Shown: positions 8,704 to 19,255, counted from the first letter of the stretch. The stretch is 64,000 nucleotides of DNA from an uncultured Clostridia bacterium (GCA_947628505.1 CANRAD010000004.1:1-64000), one strand, 5' to 3'. Notes: generated from the letters alone by a model not told the origin. Numbers and translations: made by a program.

Positions 8704-10242
8704 TTATTGCAATTTGGGCAAAGATTTTTTGAGTTTGATAAGTTCTATAAAGATTTTTGCCGTCGCAAGAGCGTCGTCGGTGGCTCTGTGATGGTTGAAA
8801 CTTATATTAAATTTGTCGGCGATTGTGTTTAATTTATAATTGGACAAAAACAGCAACTCCTGCGAAAGAGGAATCGTATCGATTATTTTCCTGTCGAGAA
8901 TATATCCGAGACGGGCGCAATAATAATCCACGAATTTAAAGTCAAATCCGGCGATGTTATGACCGACGAGAATACTGCCGTTTGCAAACTTGTAAAAATC
9001 CGGCATAGCTTCTTCATATGTAGGCGCGCCCTGCAACATCTGTTCGGTTATGCCCGTTAAATTAACAATCTCTTCCGAAAGCCTTTTACCCGGATTGACG
9101 AAAGTGGAAAAACTCTCTTTTATCGCGCCGCCTATGATTTTATACGCGCCTATCTCTATTATGGAATCCATATTCCCCGAGACCGGGGAAGAATTCAAAC
9201 CCGTCGTTTCGAGGTCGAAAACGACGAATGTGTTTTCCGTAAGACATTTGGGCAGAAATTCCTGCGAAAACAAATCGGTTTGCTCGATATCGTTAAAAAC
9301 TTGCGGCATTACTTTGCGGTAATATCCAGGCACGGGTTTGGACTGCTTTTTTTCGGGAACGAAATGCTCCGGGATTTTACCAAAATCAATAATGTTTGCG
9401 GTATATCGCAAATTGCCTTTATACGCTTCGTTCTTACCGAAACAAACTATGCTGTCTCCGATTTTCAGATTTTTAATCCTGTCTCTGCTCTTCTGCCTTA
9501 TGAAATACGTAATTATCGTCGTGGCCGTGGTATCGCCGATAACTATCGAGAGATATGTTTTTTCGACGCCTTGCTTATTCGTATACTTTCTCTCGCGTAT
9601 ATCCTCTATCGTTCCGCATATGACGACCTCGTCGCCGGCGAAATTCAAGTCGGCTATGTATACGGCGCTGTCGCGCTTTTCCGTACCTTCCAGAAATTCA
9701 AAGTCTCTTATTTTAAACGTGCGGATCGGCACCTCGAATTCCACTTCGTCCGGCTTGTCGTCAACGACGATATCCTCTGCGCTTTTACCGCTTGCAATCA
9801 CCGAACCGCGAAAAGAGCCGCAGAAATAATTTTCGAGTTTCGAAGTTATTGTGTCGCAGAAATTTTCCGTATTCTGCATGTAAGACATAAGCGCAACGGT
9901 ATATTCGAACCCGCCGTCCGTAGCCCTTACGTTCACGTCATCCTCGCCGAGAGTTGCGAAAACCGCCTTGAAGTTATCGGATATTATCGAGATTATTTTA
10001 TCCCTGACCATTTTGCAATCCGGAGTGAGTTTTAAAATTTCAACTTCGCAATCAAACGCCGCCGGCACAAATTTTCTTATCGCTTTCAGAGCGCAAACCC
10101 TGTCGCTTTCCGAAAAGACGCAGTCGCATACAATCTCCGTTTTTACGGTGTTTTCCGATGTGAAAAGAGTAACGGAACGCAATATCGAATTTTTGAAGCA
10201 CGGCGCGCTTTTACGCACCGCTTCCAACACTTCCGTTTTCAT
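8704..10242 (-). CDS. PolC-like protein: N-terminal/OB/exonuclease only, no polymerase
   Basis: A 512-residue protein in the exact chromosomal slot of polC (just before rimP). Residues about 1-190 resemble the PolC N-terminal domain. About 195-300 are a PolC-type OB fold (VVICGTIEDIRERKYTNKQG, TYFIRQKSRDRIKNLKIGDS). About 340-505 are a DnaQ/epsilon-type proofreading exonuclease with FVVFDLETTGL (Exo I), VGHNIAGFDFKFV (Exo II) and HRATDDALATAKIF (Exo III). The PHP domain that normally flags the exonuclease, and the whole Pol III alpha catalytic region, are absent. The stop is followed by a promoter and rimP, not by a broken remnant. It may proofread in trans or act as a stand-alone exonuclease. 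The start overlaps the ispG stop as ATGA. Confidence 0.85.
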   Translation of the reverse strand: MKTEVLEAVRKSAPCFKNSILRSVTLFTSENTVKTEIVCDCVFSESDRVCALKAIRKFVPAAFDCEVEILKLTPDCKMVRDKIISIISDNFKAVFATLGEDDVNVRATDGGFEYTVALMSYMQNTENFCDTITSKLENYFCGSFRGSVIASGKSAEDIVVDDKPDEVEFEVPIRTFKIRDFEFLEGTEKRDSAVYIADLNFAGDEVVICGTIEDIRERKYTNKQGVEKTYLSIVIGDTTATTIITYFIRQKSRDRIKNLKIGDSIVCFGKNEAYKGNLRYTANIIDFGKIPEHFVPEKKQSKPVPGYYRKVMPQVFNDIEQTDLFSQEFLPKCLTENTFVVFDLETTGLNSSPVSGNMDSIIEIGAYKIIGGAIKESFSTFVNPGKRLSEEIVNLTGITEQMLQGAPTYEEAMPDFYKFANGSILVGHNIAGFDFKFVDYYCARLGYILDRKIIDTIPLSQELLFLSNYKLNTIADKFNISFNHHRATDDALATAKIFIELIKLKKSLPKLQ

Positions 10243-11324
10243 CTTATGAGTCCGTCGAGCTCCTTAAAAAATTCTTTTTCGGCGTTTTCAACCGAAACTC
10301 TCTTTATTATTTCCCCGTTTTTGAATATCACGCAATAATCATGCGTGCCCGCTATGCCCAAATCGCAGTCTTTGGCCTCGCCCGGGCCGTTAACGACGCA
10401 ACCCATAACCGCAATTTTCAAAGGTTTCGCGCAACCGGAAACATATTCGCCGACTTTTTCCGCAAGCGCCATTGACTGCCATTGGCATCTCCCACATGTG
10501 GGACACGATATTACATTGACGTAATCATTGTCTTTCCCTACAGCGCGCAGAATGTTTTTTGCCGCCGTTACTTCCTTTACCGGATCGCCGGTTATGGAAA
10601 CGCGCAAAGTATCGCCTATGCCGTCAAGCAAAAGCGCCCCGAGCGCGGCGGACGATTTCACCACCGCCATTTGTTCGGTGCCGGCTTCCGTTACCCCGAT
10701 ATGCAAAGGATAGCAAGTTTTTCGGGAAAGCAACCTATACGCTTTGACGGTAAGCGGAACATCAGAGGCTTTGACGGAAATAACGATATCGTTAACGCCG
10801 AAATTTTCCAGCAGCGCGACGCTTTTGAGCGCGCTTTCCACAAGCGATATTTCATTTTTACCGTATTTTTCAAGAAACTCTTTCTCAATACTTCCCGTGT
10901 TGACTCCGACGCGCACGCTGATTTTATGTGCTTTAATACAATCGGCAACTTTTTTTACGTTGTCGGCGCCGCCTATATTTCCCGGATTTATCCTTATCTT
11001 GTCGCACCCGTTCTCAATTGCCGATACGGCAAGAGACGCCGAAAAATGTATATCGGCGACAAGAGGTAATTTTATCTTGCTTTTAATTTGTTTTATAGCC
11101 GCCGCGTCGGCCTCGTCAAGCACAGAAACGCGCACGATATCGCAGCCCGCCTTTTCAAGTTCGCTTATCTGCGAGCATGTTTTATCGATATCGGAAGTTT
11201 TTGCGGTACACATAGACTGCACGGCTATCTTTTCGCCGCCGCCTATATAAAGCGCGCCGATTTTAACTTTAACTGTTTTGTTGTATGACATATTCTGTCG
11301 CAAAAATTCAGACAGTGTTTCCAC
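10239..11324 (-). CDS. ispG: 4-hydroxy-3-methylbut-2-enyl diphosphate synthase (flavodoxin)
   Basis: The penultimate enzyme of the MEP isoprenoid pathway, a 4Fe-4S reductive dehydratase. Family motifs: AVQSMCTAKTSDID near the N terminus, LVADIHFSASLA, KIRINPGNIGG, and the cluster cysteines in SCPTCGRCQ and MGCVVNGPGEAKDCD. The start is uncertain. A GTG at 11324 has AAAGG about 9 nt upstream, while the ATG at 11291 (residue 12) better fits the family N terminus but lacks a Shine-Dalgarno. It lies between nrdR (13-nt gap) and the polC-like gene (4-nt overlap). Confidence 0.95.
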   Translation of the reverse strand: METLSEFLRQNMSYNKTVKVKIGALYIGGGEKIAVQSMCTAKTSDIDKTCSQISELEKAGCDIVRVSVLDEADAAAIKQIKSKIKLPLVADIHFSASLAVSAIENGCDKIRINPGNIGGADNVKKVADCIKAHKISVRVGVNTGSIEKEFLEKYGKNEISLVESALKSVALLENFGVNDIVISVKASDVPLTVKAYRLLSRKTCYPLHIGVTEAGTEQMAVVKSSAALGALLLDGIGDTLRVSITGDPVKEVTAAKNILRAVGKDNDYVNVISCPTCGRCQWQSMALAEKVGEYVSGCAKPLKIAVMGCVVNGPGEAKDCDLGIAGTHDYCVIFKNGEIIKRVSVENAEKEFFKELDGLIR

Positions 11325-11337
11325 TGCCTGAAACCTT

Positions 11338-11805
11338 TCATTTTTTGTTTTCTTTGCTTTCCATCAGTTTTTTGAGTTCATCCATAAAGCTCGGTATATC
11401 TTTGAAGGACCGATACACGCTGGCATATCTTACGTAAGCCACTTCGTCGACTTTTTTGAGCTCCTCCATCACCATTTCGCCTATCTGTTTGGAGGAAATT
11501 TCCTGCTCCATGGAATTATATATTTTCTTTGTTATCGACGCAACCATATCGTCTATTACGGCTATGGGAACGGGACGTTTTTCGCATGACTTGATTATCC
11601 CGTTCTTAATTTTCTGCGCGTCGAAAGTTTGGCGCAATCCGCTCGATTTAACGACTAAAACAGGCGTATCTTCTATGGTCTCGTAAGTCGTAAACCGCTT
11701 GCCGCATTTAACGCACTCTCTTCTACGTCTTATTGTTCTGCCTTCGTCCGCAGAACGGCTGTCTATTACCTTACTGTCTTCACAGCCGCAAAACATACAT
11801 TTCAT
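11338..11805 (-). CDS. nrdR: Ribonucleotide reductase transcriptional repressor NrdR
   Basis: A Zn-finger/ATP-cone repressor of ribonucleotide reductase genes. Zn ligands are C3, C6, C31 and C34, with the basic RTIRRRREC segment between them. The ATP-cone covers about residues 49-139 (VVKSSGLRQTFDAQKIKNGI, then YVRYASVYRSFKD). The length of 155 is typical. GAGGGTGG lies shortly before the ATG. Confidence 0.97.
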   Translation of the reverse strand: MKCMFCGCEDSKVIDSRSADEGRTIRRRRECVKCGKRFTTYETIEDTPVLVVKSSGLRQTFDAQKIKNGIIKSCEKRPVPIAVIDDMVASITKKIYNSMEQEISSKQIGEMVMEELKKVDEVAYVRYASVYRSFKDIPSFMDELKKLMESKENKK

Positions 11806-11921
11806 AATCCACCCTCGGCACAGATGTTGTATTTATGCAATAAGTATACCACAATATACTAAGATTGTAAAGCATTTGTCCGAACTTGGCGATAACGCCG
11901 ATATCTTTTCGATATCAAAGG

Positions 11922-11947
11922 AATGACTTGCATGTTCGCAAGTCATT
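11922..11947 (-). promoter_or_regulatory. 10-bp perfect hairpin between purL and nrdR
   Basis: An inverted repeat 11922-11931 / 11938-11947 with a six-base loop, just after the purL stop and before nrdR. The bases after it on the minus strand (CCTTTGATATCG) are only weakly U-rich. It could be an imperfect intrinsic terminator of the purine operon. GATATC occurs three times close by, at both sides of the hairpin. Confidence 0.45.
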
Positions 11948-11956
11948 ACCGATATC

Positions 11957-14900
11957 TTATTTGAAATATTTAACTCCGCTTTCGAAAATCTTCATATCGA
12001 AATTACCCGAATAGTTTTTATAAAGATTTTCGCCTTTTCTTTCGCTATGTCCCATCTTGCCGAATACTCTGCCGTCCGGCGAGGTTATTCCCTCTATCGC
12101 CCACATGCTTCCGTTGGGGTTATAAGGACTTTCCATAGTGGGTTTGCCGCATATGTCTACATATTGCGTTGCAATCTGTCCGTTTAAGCGCATGCGTTCG
12201 AGTTCTTCCGCGTTGGCCACGATTTTCCCTTCGCCATGAGATACGGGAACGGAATATACCTCTCCTACTTTGCAACCGCTGAGCCAAGGGCTGAGCGTTG
12301 ACGCAACGCGTATATTGACCATAGTTGAAACGTGTCTGGAAATATTGTTGTACGTAAGCGTCGGAGAATTTTCGGTGAGCGGCACGACTTTGCCGTAAGG
12401 CACGAGCCCGAGTTTTATAAGCGCCTGAAAACCGTTACATATGCCGAGAACCAAACCGTCTCTCGAATTTAGCAATTCCATTATCCTTTCCGAAACCGCC
12501 GGGTTCTTGAAAGTGGTAGCTATAAATTTTCCCGAACCGTCCGGCTCGTCGCCGCCCGAAAAACCGCCTGGAAAAGCGATAATATTCGCCCTGTCGATTG
12601 CCTTTATGATTGCTTTTACGCTATCCTCTATATCCGAAGCGGTACGGTTTTTTATTACGAGAATTTCGGTATCGGCTCCGGCCATATTGAAAGCGCGAGC
12701 CGTGTCGAGTTCGCAGTTCGTACCCGGGAAAGCAGGTATAAATACGCGAGGTTTCGCAACTTTGACGGCTATGCCGGAATATTTTCCGGAAACATTCCCG
12801 TCGCAATCCGGAATCTCTCCATCCGCGGGCGCGGTCATGGGGAAAACGCCGTTAAGTCTTTGAGTATATGCTTTTACGGCTTCATCGTACTTATAAGTTT
12901 GTCCGTCGGCGGACTTTATAGATTTTTCTTTATTTGCGGAACCCAACAAAACTACGTCAAGTCCGTCATATGCGGAAATATCTTCCGCCGAAACGATTAT
13001 TTCGCCGTAATGCTCGGCAAATACGGTATCGTAATCCGCAGAAAATTCAAACGAAAAACCGTTGCCGAAACAGCTCTTCATCACCGCGGCGAAAACGCCG
13101 CCTTTTTCTATCACCGTAGCGAAAGACGTATTCCCGCTCAATATATTTTTATTGACGACGCCGTAAAGTTTTTTAAGATACTCAAAATCCGGGATATGGT
13201 TTTCATTTTTTCTGAACGGAAGGAAATACAACTTCTGTCCGTCTTTTTCAATAACGTTCGTAATCAACTTCGAGGCTTTTGCCGGCGCGAGCGCAAAAGA
13301 TATCAACGTGGGCGGAACATCTATATTTTCAAACGTGCCGCTCATGCTGTCCTTGCCGCCGATAGCGCCCAATCCGAGCCCCATCTGCGCGTACAAAGCG
13401 CCCAGCAAAGCCGCCAAAGGAACGCCCCAACGCTTTTTATCGTCGCGCAGACGCATGAAAAATTCCTGCAAGGAAAGTCTGATATCTTCGTACTTGGCTC
13501 CGGCGGCAACTACTTTCGAAACAGACGTTACTATCGAATAAATTGCGCCGGTAAACGGTGAACTCGACATAAGCTCGGGGTTATAACCGTATGCGGAAAC
13601 CGTGCAGTCATCCGTTTCTCCGCCCGTAAACTTCGCCGCCATCGCAATTACCGGAGTAAGCTGATATTTTCCGCCGAACGGCATATATACCGATTTTGCG
13701 CCTATCGTCGAATCAAACATCTCCGCAAGTCCTTTTTTGGAGCACACGTTCAATTCGGAGAGAACTTCCTCTGCCTTTTCGGCAAAGATTTTTCCTTTCG
13801 GGGCGTCAAAAAACGGGGTTACGTATTCGTTTATTTCGGCGTCGGTAATCTGTTTTACTCCGTTCGTATCGAGAAAATCGCGCGAAATGTCCACCACGGT
13901 TTTGCCGCGATAGAACATCTTCATTCTTCTGTCGTCGGTAACGATTGCAACCGGCGTTGCCGCAAGATTCTCTTCATTGGCAAGTCCGATAAATTTCCCG
14001 ACGTTTTCACGCGCAACCACAACCGCCATTCTTTCCTGAGATTCGGATATGGCAAGTTCCGTGCCTGAAAGTCCCTCGTATTTTTTGGGAACTTTATCGA
14101 GCATGATTTCAAGGCCGTCCGCAAGTTCGCCTATCGCAACGGAAACTCCTCCGGCGCCGAAATCGTTACACTTTTTAATCATGGTGGTTGCCGCTTTATT
14201 CAGAAATAATCTCTGCAACTTCCTCTCTGTAAGCGCATTGCCCTTCTGAACCTCCGCGCCGCAAGTCTGCACGGATTTTTTATCATGCGCTTTGGAAGAA
14301 CCTGTGGCGCCTCCGCAGCCGTCTCTTCCCGTTTCGCCGCCGAGCAAAATTATAATATCGCCCTTTGTCGGTTTTTCGCGGTAAATCATATCGGATTTCG
14401 CGCCGCCGACAACAAAGCCCGTTTCAAGCCTCTTGGCTTTATATCCCGGATGATACACCTCTTCGACCTGACCGGTAGCAAGCCCGATTTGGTTGCCGTA
14501 TGACGAGAAGCCCGCCGCCGCCGTTTTTGTTATAATCCTCTGCGGCAATTTGCCGGCAAGCGTTTTATCTATCGGTTCGGTGGGATCGGCGCAACCTGTA
14601 ACGCGCATTGATTGAAGCACGTAAGTTCTGCCGGAAAGCGGATCGCGAATCGCGCCGCCGAGACAAGTGGCCGCGCCGCCGAAAGGCTCGATTTCGGTGG
14701 GATGATTATGCGTTTCGTTTTTGAACATAATCGTATATTTCTGTTTTACGCCGTCGAGCTCGGCGTCTACTTTAATCGAACAAGCGTTGATTTCGTCCGA
14801 CTCGTCGAGATTATCGAGTTTACCTTCCTTTTTTAGCTTTTTAACGGCTATAGTGGCTATATCCATAAGACACGGATATTTTTCCGGACGGTTCTTATAG

Positions 14901-15661
14901 AGCTCTGCGAATAAATTTTTATAAAGCCCAAGCGCTTTCTGCACATCGGAGTTGTTGCCGTTAACCGTAATATCCTTGATTTCCGTGGCAAAAGTGGTAT
15001 GGCGGCAATGATCGGACCAATAGGTATCTATAACTTTTATTTCCGTTTCCGTCGGATTTCTTTTTTCGCTTTTATAATAATCCTGCACAAATCTGAGGTC
15101 TTCAACCGACATGGCGAGCCCCATTTTTGAATGATAGTTTTTGATTTCCCGCTCGTCGAAGTTTATAAATCCGTCGACCTCTTTTACGTCCTCCGTTTCG
15201 ATAGCTTCATGCGCGAGAGACGTAGGCATATCCAAAGAAACCTCTTCGCTCTCTACGGGGTTAATAAGATGTTTTTTTATTCTCTCTATTTCTTCAACGG
15301 TCGCGCCCTTGACGGCATATACTTTGGCGCATTTGACAAGCGGTTTCTCCTCTTGCGTCAACAACTGCACGCACTGCGCCGCGCTGTCCGCGCGTTGGTC
15401 GTACTGCCCGGTAAGATACGCGATTGCAAATACAGAATATCCCGTTAAATCGACGTCGCCGAAATAGACGTTATCTACCGGCGGCTCGGAGAAAACGCAA
15501 GGAACGGCGGCTTTGAACTGTTCCTCGGATATCCCCTCCACGTCGTAACGCAACAATTGACGAACTTCCTTAACCGAAATTTTCAAAAGATTGCGGATAT
15601 CGCTTATCGTCTGTTTTGCCTGCAAATTATTTTTCTTTTCAACAAATACTCTGTATATCAT
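11957..15661 (-). CDS. purL: Phosphoribosylformylglycinamidine synthase, single-chain clostridial type
   Basis: Step 4 of IMP synthesis: FGAR + glutamine + ATP to FGAM. The 1234-residue chain fuses the PurS-like N-terminal part, the two AIRS-type synthase halves (KNETHNHPTEIEPFGGAATC, GAGGVSVAIGELADG, GLGAIGGKDSMSGT) and a C-terminal class I glutaminase (about residues 965-1234) with IPAFPGTNCELDTARAF and the nucleophile motif LGICNGFQALIKLG. No separate purS or purQ is present, consistent with the fused form. It is the last gene of the purine operon, 19 nt after purD. Confidence 0.97.
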   Translation of the reverse strand: MIYRVFVEKKNNLQAKQTISDIRNLLKISVKEVRQLLRYDVEGISEEQFKAAVPCVFSEPPVDNVYFGDVDLTGYSVFAIAYLTGQYDQRADSAAQCVQLLTQEEKPLVKCAKVYAVKGATVEEIERIKKHLINPVESEEVSLDMPTSLAHEAIETEDVKEVDGFINFDEREIKNYHSKMGLAMSVEDLRFVQDYYKSEKRNPTETEIKVIDTYWSDHCRHTTFATEIKDITVNGNNSDVQKALGLYKNLFAELYKNRPEKYPCLMDIATIAVKKLKKEGKLDNLDESDEINACSIKVDAELDGVKQKYTIMFKNETHNHPTEIEPFGGAATCLGGAIRDPLSGRTYVLQSMRVTGCADPTEPIDKTLAGKLPQRIITKTAAAGFSSYGNQIGLATGQVEEVYHPGYKAKRLETGFVVGGAKSDMIYREKPTKGDIIILLGGETGRDGCGGATGSSKAHDKKSVQTCGAEVQKGNALTERKLQRLFLNKAATTMIKKCNDFGAGGVSVAIGELADGLEIMLDKVPKKYEGLSGTELAISESQERMAVVVARENVGKFIGLANEENLAATPVAIVTDDRRMKMFYRGKTVVDISRDFLDTNGVKQITDAEINEYVTPFFDAPKGKIFAEKAEEVLSELNVCSKKGLAEMFDSTIGAKSVYMPFGGKYQLTPVIAMAAKFTGGETDDCTVSAYGYNPELMSSSPFTGAIYSIVTSVSKVVAAGAKYEDIRLSLQEFFMRLRDDKKRWGVPLAALLGALYAQMGLGLGAIGGKDSMSGTFENIDVPPTLISFALAPAKASKLITNVIEKDGQKLYFLPFRKNENHIPDFEYLKKLYGVVNKNILSGNTSFATVIEKGGVFAAVMKSCFGNGFSFEFSADYDTVFAEHYGEIIVSAEDISAYDGLDVVLLGSANKEKSIKSADGQTYKYDEAVKAYTQRLNGVFPMTAPADGEIPDCDGNVSGKYSGIAVKVAKPRVFIPAFPGTNCELDTARAFNMAGADTEILVIKNRTASDIEDSVKAIIKAIDRANIIAFPGGFSGGDEPDGSGKFIATTFKNPAVSERIMELLNSRDGLVLGICNGFQALIKLGLVPYGKVVPLTENSPTLTYNNISRHVSTMVNIRVASTLSPWLSGCKVGEVYSVPVSHGEGKIVANAEELERMRLNGQIATQYVDICGKPTMESPYNPNGSMWAIEGITSPDGRVFGKMGHSERKGENLYKNYSGNFDMKIFESGVKYFK

Positions 15662-15680
15662 AATTCCTTAATCCGAACCC

Positions 15681-16961
15681 TCAACCTTTACGATACTTTA
15701 TACCTATATCGCTCCGATACTGCATATTTTCCCAATTTATATTGCTTACGGCATTATACGCTTTGGCGCGTGCCTCTTCAATATCCGAGCCTTTGGCCAC
15801 CACGTCAAGCACTCTTCCGCCGTTCGTTACAAGTTTGCCGTCTTTTATAGCCGTGCCGGCATGGACGAGAATTGCGTCTTTCGTGTCGCCGATAGTTATT
15901 TCTTTGCCCTTTGTATATGAAAGAGGATAGCCTCCGCTCGCCAGCACAACGCAAACGCATGCACCCTTATCCCACTCTATTTTGATTTCCGAAAGTCTTT
16001 CGTCGGTTACAGCCTCGAAAATTTCCATGAGGTCGGTTTTCAGCATTGGCAGAATGACCTGTGTTTCGGGATCTCCGAAACGCGAATTGTATTCTACCAC
16101 TTTCATGCCTTTATCCGTGCGCATCAGACCGAAATAGAGGCAACCTTTAAAAGTTCTGCCCTCGGCGTTCATGGCGTTCATGGTCGGAATCATTATGGTT
16201 TCCAACACCTCTTTTTCAAGAGCCTCCGTCCAGAAGGGGCAAGGCGAAAAAGTGCCCATACCGCCCGTATTGAGGCCTTTGTCGCCGTCGAACGCACGTT
16301 TATGGTCGCATGCGCTTATCATGGGCAATATTGTTTTGCCGTCTGTAAAGGCAAGCACCGAAACTTCCTCGCCGGGAACGTATTTCAACCCGCGAAGGCA
16401 CTCTTCAACGACTATTACGTTGCCGGCCGCGCCGAACGCTTTATCGAGCATTATCTCTTTCAAGCCCTCTTCGGCTTCTTTCAACGTTTCGCATACGAGA
16501 ACGCCTTTGCCCAAGGCGAGGCCGTCGGCTTTAAGAACTATTGGCGCGCCCTTAAGGCGGACGTATTCAAGCGCCTTATCATAGCTATCGAAAGTTTCGG
16601 CCTCCGCAGTCGGAATACCGTATTTTTTCATAAGCGATTTCGAAAACGCCTTGCTCGATTCTATTATAGCCGCATTTTTGCGCGGTCCGAAGCAACGTTT
16701 GCCTATACCTTCAAGGGCGTCGACAAGTCCTATTGCAAGCGGATCGTCCGGAGCGACGACATAATAATCTATATCGGGATGCTCCTCGGCAAAACTCAAC
16801 ACGGCGTCTATATTCATATAATCGACGTTTACGTTTTCCGCTATCTGAGCAGTGCCGGCATTGCCTTTCATGCAATAGAGTTTATCGACTTTGGGGCTTT
16901 TTTTCAAAGCCAACAAAATTGCGTGCTCCCTTCCTCCGTTACCTATGACAAGAACGTTCAT
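15681..16961 (-). CDS. purD: Phosphoribosylamine-glycine ligase (GAR synthetase)
   Basis: Step 2 of purine synthesis. The ATP-grasp features are clear: MNVLVIGNGGREHAI at the N terminus, LKADGLALGKGVLVC, VVEECLRGLKYVPGEEVSVL, NTGGMGTFSPCPF and VEYNSRFGDPETQVILPML. The 426 residues are normal. It lies 44 nt downstream of purH. Confidence 0.98.
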   Translation of the reverse strand: MNVLVIGNGGREHAILLALKKSPKVDKLYCMKGNAGTAQIAENVNVDYMNIDAVLSFAEEHPDIDYYVVAPDDPLAIGLVDALEGIGKRCFGPRKNAAIIESSKAFSKSLMKKYGIPTAEAETFDSYDKALEYVRLKGAPIVLKADGLALGKGVLVCETLKEAEEGLKEIMLDKAFGAAGNVIVVEECLRGLKYVPGEEVSVLAFTDGKTILPMISACDHKRAFDGDKGLNTGGMGTFSPCPFWTEALEKEVLETIMIPTMNAMNAEGRTFKGCLYFGLMRTDKGMKVVEYNSRFGDPETQVILPMLKTDLMEIFEAVTDERLSEIKIEWDKGACVCVVLASGGYPLSYTKGKEITIGDTKDAILVHAGTAIKDGKLVTNGGRVLDVVAKGSDIEEARAKAYNAVSNINWENMQYRSDIGIKYRKG

Positions 16962-17005
16962 ATCAAAACCTCTTATGTGCTTTAATTCGATTACCTGTGC
17001 AAATG

Positions 17006-18625
17006 TCAGTGTTTAAAATGTCTGTCCCCGACAAAGACCATCGCAATGCCCGCGGCATTGCATGCCGCGACGGAAGCCTCGTCCTGAATGGAGCCGCCCG
17101 GCTGAATTATAGCGGTGATTCCCGCCTTAACACATTCTTCTACGCAATCGGGGAACGGGAAAAACGCGTCCGAAGCCATAACCGAACCCTTTGCTTCGGC
17201 GCCGGCGTGCGCAATAGCTTGTTGCGCCGCCCATATACGATTGGTCTGCCCCATACCTATTCCCGTCGTTCTGCCTGCTTTACCTATTACGATGGCATTG
17301 GATTTGGTATGCTTTACGACTTTCCAATTGAACACCAGAGCCTCTATTTCTTCACGGTCAGGCGCACGCTCGGTTACAACGCCGAGCCCGTAAACCGTTC
17401 TTTGTTTCCCGCTCGTCGTTGTTATAACTTCCTGAGTCGCCTTGTTGACGAAGAGATTCATATCCTCTCCGTGGAGAAGGCTCTCGTCGTATTGCTGAAC
17501 AAGCAATCCGCCGTAAACTTTTTTCATATCGAACGCCGATTTGTCGCGTTTTGCAGATATGTCGCTTATTTGAAGGAGCCTTATATTCTTCTTCCCTTGA
17601 AGAATTCCCAAAGCCTCGGGCGTGTAATCGGGCGCCATAACAATCTCGATGAATATTTTGTTTATTTCGGTTGCCGTGGCCGCGTCCACCGTACCGTTTA
17701 TGGCAAGTATTCCGCCGAATACCGATACGGGATCGGAATTATAGGCGCGCATATATGCTTCATAGATATCCTTACCGGTGCCCACGCCGCAAGGATTTGC
17801 GTGTTTGCATGCAACCACTGCGGGCGTATCGCCGAATTCTTTCAGAAGTTCAAGCGCGCCGTTGGCGTCGTTTATGTTGTTATACGAAAGTTCTTTGCCC
17901 CAAAGCTGTTTTGCGGAAGAAAGCGAACCTTTGCGTATAAATTCCTCGTTATAGAAAACCGCTTGCTGTTGAGGATTTTCACCGTAACGCATGTCCTGCG
18001 CTTTTTCATAAGCGAAAGTTACCTGCTCGGGGAAAACTATGCCCAACTGCGAAGCCAGATAATTTGAAATCAAGCTGTCGTATACGGCGGTATGCGCAAA
18101 AACTTTATATTGAAGATATTTTTTTGTTTCGAGTTTTACGCCGCCTTCTTTAAGTTCGTCGAGTACTTTTCTGTAATCCCGGGGATCGACTATTACCGCA
18201 ACGTCCTGATAGTTTTTTGCCGCGGCTCTTATCATGGTGGGACCGCCTATATCTATGTTTTCAATACATTCCGCAAAGTCCGCGCCTTTTTGCAAAGTAG
18301 CTTTAAAAGGATATAAGTTTACGCAGACGATATCTATGGTGTTTATGTTCAGTTTTTCGAGCTGCGCCATATGTTCCGGGTTGGAACGCATGGCAAGCAA
18401 CCCCGCGTGAACATTGGGATGCAATGTTTTGACTCTGCCGTCAAGGCACTCGGGGAAACCCGTTATTTCGGAAATACCGATAACCTTTAACCCGGCATCT
18501 TTCAATACTTTTGCCGTACCGCCCGTGGATATTATCTCAAATCCGTTTTCCGCAAGTCCTTTACAGAAATCGACGATGCCCGCTTTATCGGATACGCTAA
18601 CAAGCGCGCGTTTTTTCATTATCAT
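17006..18625 (-). CDS. purH: Bifunctional AICAR transformylase / IMP cyclohydrolase
   Basis: The last two steps to IMP. The N-terminal cyclohydrolase (about 1-200) has [43 protein letters not shown] and NLYPF. The C-terminal AICAR transformylase has [25 protein letters not shown] and [11 protein letters not shown]. At 539 residues it is slightly longer than the common 510-520. The ATG at 18625 has GGAGG six bases upstream. Confidence 0.98.
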   Translation of the reverse strand: MIMKKRALVSVSDKAGIVDFCKGLAENGFEIISTGGTAKVLKDAGLKVIGISEITGFPECLDGRVKTLHPNVHAGLLAMRSNPEHMAQLEKLNINTIDIVCVNLYPFKATLQKGADFAECIENIDIGGPTMIRAAAKNYQDVAVIVDPRDYRKVLDELKEGGVKLETKKYLQYKVFAHTAVYDSLISNYLASQLGIVFPEQVTFAYEKAQDMRYGENPQQQAVFYNEEFIRKGSLSSAKQLWGKELSYNNINDANGALELLKEFGDTPAVVACKHANPCGVGTGKDIYEAYMRAYNSDPVSVFGGILAINGTVDAATATEINKIFIEIVMAPDYTPEALGILQGKKNIRLLQISDISAKRDKSAFDMKKVYGGLLVQQYDESLLHGEDMNLFVNKATQEVITTTSGKQRTVYGLGVVTERAPDREEIEALVFNWKVVKHTKSNAIVIGKAGRTTGIGMGQTNRIWAAQQAIAHAGAEAKGSVMASDAFFPFPDCVEECVKAGITAIIQPGGSIQDEASVAACNAAGIAMVFVGDRHFKH

Positions 18626-18640
18626 AATTTTCCTCCGATT

Positions 18641-19255
18641 TTATTTTATAGTTACGGCTCTGCCGTTGATTTTTATTTTTCCCTGACAAAGTTTTTTGAC
18701 GCAATACGGAAGAAGTTTATGTTCCTCTTCGAGTATGCGCGCCTGTAAACTTTGCGGCGTGTCGCCGTCTTTGACTTCGACCGCTCGTTGAGCTATTATT
18801 GCGCCGCCGTCGGGCACTTCGTTTACAAAGTGCACTGTGCATCCCGAAATTTTCGCGCCGTAATTCAAAACGGCCTCGTGCACTTTCAACCCGTAATATC
18901 CCGCGCCGCAAAACGAAGGTATCAAAGACGGGTGAATGTTTATTATACGGTTTTCATACGATTTGATGAAACTTTCGGGAATAATTTTAAGCCAACCTGC
19001 AAGCACTATATAATCTACGCGCTTGCTTTTAAGCAATTCGTCCAAAGCCCTATATAGCGTTTCGAGATCCGCATAATCTTTCTTTGCAAAGACCGCCGAT
19101 TGAATATTATGCTTTTTCGCCCTTTCGATTGCCCCTATGCCCTCTTTTGAAGCGACAAGAAGCGATATCTTACAGAAAGGCTCGAGCTCGTTAGCGTCGA
19201 TGACCGACTGAAAATCGGTGCCGCCGCCCGAGGCGAATACGGCTATATGCTTCAT
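18641..19255 (-). CDS. purN: Phosphoribosylglycinamide formyltransferase
   Basis: Step 3 of purine synthesis, using 10-formyl-tetrahydrofolate. The N-terminal VFASGGGTDFQSVIDA phosphate-binding loop, IVLAGWLKIIPESFI, NIHPSLIPSFCGAGYYG (catalytic His, and Asn in NIH) and SGCTVHFVNEVPDGGAII (catalytic Asp) are all present. The length of 204 is typical. It starts within the purM stop as ATGA. Confidence 0.97.
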   Translation of the reverse strand: MKHIAVFASGGGTDFQSVIDANELEPFCKISLLVASKEGIGAIERAKKHNIQSAVFAKKDYADLETLYRALDELLKSKRVDYIVLAGWLKIIPESFIKSYENRIINIHPSLIPSFCGAGYYGLKVHEAVLNYGAKISGCTVHFVNEVPDGGAIIAQRAVEVKDGDTPQSLQARILEEEHKLLPYCVKKLCQGKIKINGRAVTIK

